This document shows, in pieces, positions 6,344 through 10,313 of a stretch of 10,313 bases of DNA; the first letter of the stretch is position 1, and each line of letters opens with the position of its first letter. Source of the stretch: Rickettsiales bacterium (GTDB lineage: Bacteria > Pseudomonadota > Alphaproteobacteria > Rickettsiales > UBA8987); the NCBI GenBank assembly GCA_028282625.1, contig JANQHP010000039.1, forward strand, positions 1 to 10,313. The letters are read 5' to 3'. The notes below the pieces were generated by a model that did not search any database, was not told the origin of the DNA, and saw nothing but the letters and a program-made list of their open reading frames with translations. The position numbers were made by a program, and so were the translations under genes.

Positions 6344-7678
6344 CTAACCCACCAACATCGCCGCAGGGTGCTCCACATAATGCTGCAGCGCCTGCATATA
6401 AAGCGCGCCCACCGCGCCATCCACCGCCCGGTGGTCGACCGAGAGGGTCAGCGTCGCCTTGGTCGCCACGCCGATCTGGCCGCTTTCCTCAACCACGGGC
6501 TGCTTTGCCCCAGCGCCCACCGCCAAAATACACGCCTGCGGCGGATTGATAATCGCAGAAAATTGCTCAATGCCATACATCCCCAGATTCGAGATACTAA
6601 ACCCACCGCCCTGATATTCTTCGGGCTGCAACTCTCCGGCTCTGGCACGCGCGGCCAGCTGCTTCATTTGAGTGGCAATCTGCGGAATAGTCTTCTGATC
6701 GGCGTTATGGATAATCGGCGTAATCAGCCCACCCTCGGTGGCGACCGCCACAGAGATATCCACATTATGGTAGCGCACCATCGCATCGTCATACCAGCTC
6801 ACATTGGCTTCTGGCACATCACGTAAGGCAAGGGCTGCCGCGCGGATGATGCAGTCATTGACCGAAATTTTCCACGCCGGCTTGGCTTCTTTGCCCGCCT
6901 GACGCACGGCTTGTGCGTTCAGTTCCGCGCGCACCGCAAGCAGACGATCCAGTGTCGGGCTAATCGTCAGGTAAAAATGCGGCACGGTCTGCTTCGATTC
7001 CAGCAGGCGCTTGGCAATGGTGCTTCGCATCATGCTGTGCTCTTCGGTCGAAAACTCGGCCACGTCACGCTGCACCGCACCCACCGTGCCACCACGCGCG
7101 ATGGCTGCCTCCACATCCGCCTTCACAATCCGCCCCTTCGGGCCGGTGCCATGGATCCCTGCCAAGGCAAGGCCATTTTGCTCGGCAAGCTTTCTTGCCA
7201 CCGGGCTTGCTTTGGCACGCGCGCCATCCGCACCTTGTGGCATGCTGGATTTGGCTTCCGGCGCTTGGGGCGCACGGGTCGCCTGCTGCGCGATCATGGT
7301 GCCGCCGCCCTGCGGCGCAGCCGGTGCACCGGCTTCTGTGACCCCAGCGACACCCGTTTCCTCCGTACCCTCCTCTGCGGGCGACGCGGCTTGGGCGGTG
7401 TTCTCAGCCACAAAAGCCTCGATATCGGCATCTTCGCCTTCTTCCAGCAGCACCGCAATCAGGCTGTTGACCGCCACACCGGCCGTGCCCTCAGCCACCA
7501 CCAGCTTCGCCAGCACGCCTTCATCCACGGCTTCCACCTCCATCGTCGCCTTGTCCGTTTCAATCTCGGCGATCACGTCGCCTGAAGCCACAGCATCGCC
7601 CTCTTGCTTGGTCCATTTGGAAAGCCGCCCCTCGGTCATCGTGGGCGAAAGAGCGGGCATGGTAATCGCAATCGGCAT
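6344..7678 (-). CDS. pdhC: Pyruvate dehydrogenase complex E2, dihydrolipoamide acetyltransferase
   Basis: E2 forms the core of the PDH complex and transfers acetyl groups from the lipoyl arm to CoA. The 444-residue product has one lipoyl domain (1-80; lipoylated K43 in EIETDKATMEVE), an Ala/Pro/Gly-rich flexible linker (about 92-155), a peripheral subunit-binding domain (about 157-193; KASPVARKLAEQNGL, GTGPKGRIVKADVEAAI), and the catalytic acetyltransferase domain (about 210-444) with the active site SVDHRAVDGA (H416, D420). MPALSPTMTEG at the N-terminus identifies the pyruvate-type alphaproteobacterial and mitochondrial E2, as opposed to 2-oxoglutarate E2 (SucB). GAGGAGG lies just upstream, within the end of the SIMPL gene, 3 nt away. 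Unusually, neither E1 subunit gene precedes it here, and a toxin-antitoxin pair separates it from lpdA. Confidence 0.96.
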   Translation of the reverse strand: MPIAITMPALSPTMTEGRLSKWTKQEGDAVASGDVIAEIETDKATMEVEAVDEGVLAKLVVAEGTAGVAVNSLIAVLLEEGEDADIEAFVAENTAQAASPAEEGTEETGVAGVTEAGAPAAPQGGGTMIAQQATRAPQAPEAKSSMPQGADGARAKASPVARKLAEQNGLALAGIHGTGPKGRIVKADVEAAIARGGTVGAVQRDVAEFSTEEHSMMRSTIAKRLLESKQTVPHFYLTISPTLDRLLAVRAELNAQAVRQAGKEAKPAWKISVNDCIIRAAALALRDVPEANVSWYDDAMVRYHNVDISVAVATEGGLITPIIHNADQKTIPQIATQMKQLAARARAGELQPEEYQGGGFSISNLGMYGIEQFSAIINPPQACILAVGAGAKQPVVEESGQIGVATKATLTLSVDHRAVDGAVGALYMQALQHYVEHPAAMLVG

Positions 7679-7681
7679 GGG

Positions 7682-8425
7682 TTAGTCCTCCTCATCCTCT
7701 TTAAAGGCAAACACCGCGTGCACGCGCGCCTGTATCTGGTGCTTGCCAGCAGGCGGATTCACCGCTGCCTCATTATATGACATCGTGCCAGCATTGCCAA
7801 AATGCATCTTTCTTCGCATCGGCGAGATAGGCGACGCACTGCTCTCCCGCAGCGTCAACACCTGGCCCACCTCTTCTCCCAGCACCGCGGCCATGCTCTC
7901 GGCTTTCTGCCGGGCGTTTGCCACGGCCTGCAGCTTCAGCTCCTCGCGTAGCTTCTTCTTTTTCGCCTCATCCAGCTGGTAGTGCCCCTGGCCCACCTGA
8001 TCAAACCCGGCCTCGGTCCAGGCACGTAGCAGCACGCCGGTTTTTTCCATCTCGCGCAAAATCACCTCTATCGTCGTGCTCACATGATAGGCTTCGAGTA
8101 TCCGCCCCGCTTTTTTGTGGTGATGATGGTAACGCGGCCACACACGCATCCGCTCGGTTTTCATGTCGTTGGGCGCAATATCATGCTTAGCCGCAATATC
8201 CAAAAAACGCTTTAAGGCCACATCATGCGTCCGCCGCGCCATCGCCAAATCCTTGTCGTTCTTTTCAATCGTAATGGAAAAACGCACCTGATCCGGCACG
8301 ATCTTAGCCGAAGCCTCGCCTACCACCGCGATCTGACGATAGGCTTCCTCGTCGGCCACAGCCCCCATCGGCAGCAACGCCAGAAGTGCGACCAGAAACA
8401 TATGCAAGCTATTGACTTTTCTCAT
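7682..8425 (-). CDS. SIMPL (DUF541) domain periplasmic protein
   Basis: The 247-residue product starts with a Sec signal peptide (MRK, hydrophobic core 7-20, AVA cleavage after A24). It then has the SIMPL/DUF541 fold signature: ITVVGE-like QIAVVGEASAKIVPDQVRFSITIE (31-54), a helix of repeated Lys/Asp/Ala residues, the IxPxY-type strand VWPRY with LEAYHVSTTIEV (95-121), and the long helix with A-x-xARQKAESMAAVLGEEVGQVLTL (172-193). Members of the family (e.g. E. coli YggE, BP26 of Brucella) are exported or outer-membrane-linked proteins with roles in stress tolerance, mostly of unclear mechanism. Four consecutive histidines (100-103) sit in a loop and might bind metal. The start has AAGGAG 7 nt before ATG. 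Its ATG overlaps the upstream toxin stop in ATGA, and pdhC follows 3 nt after its stop. Confidence 0.87.
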   Translation of the reverse strand: MRKVNSLHMFLVALLALLPMGAVADEEAYRQIAVVGEASAKIVPDQVRFSITIEKNDKDLAMARRTHDVALKRFLDIAAKHDIAPNDMKTERMRVWPRYHHHHKKAGRILEAYHVSTTIEVILREMEKTGVLLRAWTEAGFDQVGQGHYQLDEAKKKKLREELKLQAVANARQKAESMAAVLGEEVGQVLTLRESSASPISPMRRKMHFGNAGTMSYNEAAVNPPAGKHQIQARVHAVFAFKEDEED

Positions 8426-8438
8426 CTCTTTTCTCCTT
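8418..8438 (-). repeat. RBS/start-codon direct repeat, copy B (SIMPL start)
   Basis: The minus strand reads AAGGAGAAAAGAGATGAGAAA and contains the SIMPL gene's ribosome-binding site and ATG. The same sequence with two changes (19/21 identical) is at 9129-9149, on the other side of the MNT-HEPN module 2. Similarity stops at both ends of the 21 nt. Confidence 0.7.
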
Positions 8439-8781
8439 TTTTGCTACCCTCTATTGTATCGTATACACGCCGCAATTGTTCATATAACGGAGGAATATCA
8501 TGTTTCACCGTTTGCCATAATGTTTTTTCGCTGATGCCCAGGTAATTATGGATAAGCACGTTTCGCATGCTTACCATTTCACCCCACGGAATATCAGGGT
8601 AATCTTCTTTGAGCGAAGCAGAAACACGCTTGGATGCCTCACCCATGACCTCAAAACAGCGAATCACAGCACGTTGGGTTTTATCGTCTTGCTCTCCATC
8701 TTTCGTATAACGCAGCATCGCTTCTATTTCTTCCAATATGTGCAATAGATAGATGCCATCCTCTTTTTCATCATCGTTCAT
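8422..8781 (-). CDS. hepT: HEPN-domain RNase toxin, HepT-like (module 2)
   Basis: This 119-residue HepT/DUF86-type protein is a paralogue of the module 1 toxin. They share YLLHILEEIEAM against YILHILDCMEAV, PDIPW, RNVLIHNYLG against RNVLVHDYLG, and WQTV(K)HDIPPL against WQTIQNDLPPL. The RX4HXY motif is complete (R73, H78, Y80). The N-terminus is acidic (MNDDEKEDG). The ATG overlaps the antitoxin stop in ATGA. The 3' end (GGTAGCAAAAAAGGAGAAAAG) supplies the ribosome-binding site for the SIMPL gene, and its TGA overlaps that gene's ATG. The toxin's Lys-rich last residues (GSKKGEKR) are thus dictated partly by the neighbour's start signal. Sequence divergence between the two toxins suggests separate acquisition or an old duplication, and probably separate antitoxin specificity. 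Confidence 0.9.
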   Translation of the reverse strand: MNDDEKEDGIYLLHILEEIEAMLRYTKDGEQDDKTQRAVIRCFEVMGEASKRVSASLKEDYPDIPWGEMVSMRNVLIHNYLGISEKTLWQTVKHDIPPLYEQLRRVYDTIEGSKKGEKR

Positions 8782-9089
8782 AATGGCCTTGCTTCATTCA
8801 AAATATGTTTGCGCAATGCCGGGTGCGTAATGGCATCTGTCTCCACTACATCCACGTGGCGGCCCACCAAGGCTTCCACCTGCATTTTAAATCCGGCCAG
8901 ACGCAGCAGACTTGGGTTTTCCATCTCTACCAACAGGTCAAGATCGCTATCTGGCCGCAGGGTGCCGCGCACCGCAGAGCCGAATAGGCGCACATTCTCC
9001 ATTCCATATTGCTTGGCAAGCGTATGAATGGCTTGGCGCTGGCTTTGGGTGAGCATGGTGCCCATGGAAGTATTTGATACGTTGTTCAT
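8778..9089 (-). CDS. mntA: MNT-domain nucleotidyltransferase antitoxin, MntA-like (module 2)
   Basis: This minimal nucleotidyltransferase carries the complete family motif LFGSAVRGTLRPDSDLDLLVE (G37, S38, then ten residues, D49-x-D51), a third acidic position in GRHVDVVE, and the ending NEARPL that module 1 also shows. It is expected to AMPylate the tyrosine of the HEPN partner encoded next, overlapping by ATGA. The start is uncertain. I chose the ATG at 9089 (103 residues), which lies 8 nt after the stop of a 12-codon ORF with a strong ribosome-binding site and could be reached by reinitiation. A GTG at 9104 and later ATGs at 9065 and 9056 (the last giving 92 residues, close to module 1) are possible. 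None has a good ribosome-binding site of its own. Confidence 0.88.
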   Translation of the reverse strand: MNNVSNTSMGTMLTQSQRQAIHTLAKQYGMENVRLFGSAVRGTLRPDSDLDLLVEMENPSLLRLAGFKMQVEALVGRHVDVVETDAITHPALRKHILNEARPL

Positions 9090-9097
9090 GGAATCTG

Positions 9098-9136
9098 CTA
9101 CCACACGCCCCTTTCATGCATCATTTGCTTGCTCAT
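9098..9136 (-). CDS. 12-codon mini-ORF before mntA 2 (leader peptide or gene remnant)
   Basis: On the minus strand AAGGAG (complement of 9144-9149) lies 7 nt before an ATG that opens MSKQMMHERGVW and ends in TAG at 9098-9100, 8 nt before the chosen mntA ATG. The translation signal is much stronger than any directly in front of mntA. The signal and first codons match those of the SIMPL gene (AAGGAG-N-AAAGAGATGAG-N-AA, 19/21). It could be a leader peptide that couples translation into the antitoxin gene, or the stub of a start left behind when the module was inserted. It lies 22 nt after the stop of the upstream unknown gene. Translation is not proven. Confidence 0.4.
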   Translation of the reverse strand: MSKQMMHERGVW

Positions 9137-9149
9137 CTCTTTGCTCCTT
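9129..9149 (-). repeat. RBS/start-codon direct repeat, copy A (mini-ORF start)
   Basis: The minus strand reads AAGGAGCAAAGAGATGAGCAA. It is the partner of 8418-8438, in the same orientation, with two mismatches. The two copies bracket the mntA-hepT module 2, about 690 bp apart. Confidence 0.7.
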
Positions 9150-9158
9150 AATCATGCA

Positions 9159-10313
9159 TTAGGGTGCAGGTGGCGTGCCCGGCTTATTGCTACCCTTTGC
9201 CCGTTCTTCTGCAAGGACATCTTGAAATGTCCTGGCACCCTCCGGCAGGTTTAGCGGTGGGCGCTGTTTTGCTGCACTGTCTTTGTCCGGAAACCCCAAA
9301 CTTGTCTGATGCTCCTGCACAGCACGATCAATCGCCGACAAGATCTCATCCTCCACAAAACCGACTTGCTTAAAACCAAACCTTATCTGAAGACCGTTTG
9401 GCACAGTGCGTACAGATAATTCCTTCGGCGTCTCAGAGTCCTGGAAAGCTGGCAAACGGGGATATGTTTCATCGGCGGCGGATGTTTCCACCGTTTTTAA
9501 CACGCCCTCTATCAGAATCGTTTCTGCTTGGTCGCTTTGATCCAGCACTTCCCACGCATATGCGCTGTGGCGCTCATTTAAATACCCCACCATCTCATCT
9601 CTACCTAGCCACTGCCTCTCTGGTAGATTCTCCAACGCCATCGTACCAAATCGGTTGCCATCATCTCCACTACTCCACATTGGGCCCTGCACGATTGTTT
9701 CATCCCCCATCCTGCCTGCACTGCGCTTGGCGGCTGCTTCTTTGAGTTCCGTAATTTTTTCTAACACCGCCTCACCGAGCTTTGTAACCTTCTCCACCAA
9801 AGGCAGGCGCCCGGTGGAAACCGTGACCGAAACCCGGAAGAGGGTATGTGCGCCTTGGCGTGACTCTGAAAACAAGTCCTCTTTCTGTGTTTCATCCATC
9901 GGCGCTTCTATCACTATCGCATTCACCCCCCTTGGCACAGGAGACATGACAGTTGATGAACCACCACTCGATTGCCCCAAACGGTGCGTTTTAGTATGCG
10001 CGGTAGTGTTCGCATGCCCTTCCATAAAATCATTGGCTGCCGGCACATCAATCACCGTGTTTGCCAGGGGGCGCCGGATGTGATCGTCGGTCCAAAAGGC
10101 GGTGAACGTGACCAACTCCCCCGCATCATGTGGCTCACGATGCGTTTCATGAAAATCCTTGCCGGCGGCCTCCGAAAGAGCCGTTTGCACCTCTTCCAAT
10201 GTTGCCGCAGAGGCGCTCTCTGCTTCTGCTGCACCCGCGTTTGCACCAGGCGCCAGCCCAGCCACCTCTGGCACTTCCGGGGCGGAATCTGGCCCCGTTA
10301 GCTTCTCTATCAG
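9159..10313 (-). CDS. Hypothetical protein, 5'-truncated by window edge, cysteine-free
   Basis: The frame stays open from the TAA at 9159 to the window end (384 codons visible). An in-frame GTG at 10274 is a possible start, but the frame continues upstream (LIEKLTGPDSAPE before it), so the gene most likely begins outside. I do not recognise the family. No membrane segment or cysteine is visible. The N-terminal visible part (1-60) is Ala/Glu-rich and of low complexity. The middle has beta-like stretches (NAIVIEAPMDE, HTLFRVSVTVST) and an amphipathic helix (LPLVEKVTKLGEAVLEKITELKEAAAK). The C-terminal part has QAETILIEGVLKTVE, LQIRFGFKQVGFVEDEILSAIDRAVQEH and a Pro/Lys-rich tail with TFQDVLAEER. 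The motif order ILIE, QEH, F-x-[DE]-x-LA-[EQ]-ER also occurs in the unknown gene at 3098. It is the first visible gene of the operon that runs through to lpdA. Confidence 0.75.
   Translation of the reverse strand: MIEKLTGPDSAPEVPEVAGLAPGANAGAAEAESASAATLEEVQTALSEAAGKDFHETHREPHDAGELVTFTAFWTDDHIRRPLANTVIDVPAANDFMEGHANTTAHTKTHRLGQSSGGSSTVMSPVPRGVNAIVIEAPMDETQKEDLFSESRQGAHTLFRVSVTVSTGRLPLVEKVTKLGEAVLEKITELKEAAAKRSAGRMGDETIVQGPMWSSGDDGNRFGTMALENLPERQWLGRDEMVGYLNERHSAYAWEVLDQSDQAETILIEGVLKTVETSAADETYPRLPAFQDSETPKELSVRTVPNGLQIRFGFKQVGFVEDEILSAIDRAVQEHQTSLGFPDKDSAAKQRPPLNLPEGARTFQDVLAEERAKGSNKPGTPPAP

Noticed and set aside
6340..6420. Upstream ATG giving a 120-residue MNT antitoxin 1
   Set aside because: It would start inside pdhC and add 27 residues not found in the family; the ATG at 6339 fits length and spacing.
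6911..7685. Long plus-strand open frames opposite pdhC (also opposite lpdA at 4608-5267)
   Set aside because: They are antisense shadows of GC-rich genes with strong motifs; the products are Arg/His/Ala-rich with no recognisable domain.

Overview
The window most likely comes from an alphaproteobacterium. The minus-strand 16S rRNA 5' portion has the short V3 hairpin region and the GGGGGCTAGCGTTGTTCGGAATTAC-type 515-560 region seen in that class. The PDH E2 N-terminus (MPALSPTMTEG, ETDKATMEVEAVDEG) is of the alphaproteobacterial/mitochondrial type and recalls the Rickettsiales form. The protein-coding DNA is moderately GC-rich (about 57% in a hand-counted lpdA sample), so this is not a typical AT-rich Rickettsia. 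Genus and species cannot be named from the sequence alone.

Layout. 1-615: 16S rRNA 5' part, minus strand, running off the window. 616-948: its roughly 300-nt structured leader and a near-perfect sigma-70 promoter. 949-1260: spacer with a candidate promoter for the only plus-strand gene. 1261-2049: a secreted, 16-cysteine protein of unknown function. 2050-2555: a gene-free stretch packed with GC-rich hairpins and diverged repeat copies. 2556-3853: two minus-strand genes, an unknown protein followed by the DNA-repair methyltransferase ogt. 3854-4271: a spacer holding a repeat-like element and a likely terminator. 4272-10313: one long, tightly packed minus-strand operon.

The operon reads, in transcription order: a 5'-truncated unknown gene (continuing beyond 10313), a 12-codon mini-ORF, mntA-like antitoxin 2, hepT-like toxin 2, a periplasmic SIMPL-domain protein, pdhC (pyruvate dehydrogenase E2), mntA-like antitoxin 1, hepT-like toxin 1, and lpdA (E3). 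Within each toxin-antitoxin pair, and from each HEPN gene to the next gene, neighbours share an ATGA stop/start overlap. The other junctions between pdhC and its neighbours are 3-4 nt. Thus two HEPN-MNT (type VII) toxin-antitoxin modules are embedded among central-metabolism genes, one of them between E2 and E3 of the pyruvate dehydrogenase complex. The E1 genes are not in the window.

The most interesting observations are the following. First, the double embedding of HEPN-MNT modules with translational coupling into essential metabolic genes. Second, a 19/21-nt direct repeat, containing ribosome-binding site plus start codon, that brackets the second module and leaves a 12-codon mini-ORF, as if the module had been inserted at the start of the SIMPL gene. 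Third, the two unknown cysteine-free proteins (3098-3853 and 9159-10313), which share a short C-terminal motif. Fourth, the two families of palindromic repeats in the spacers.
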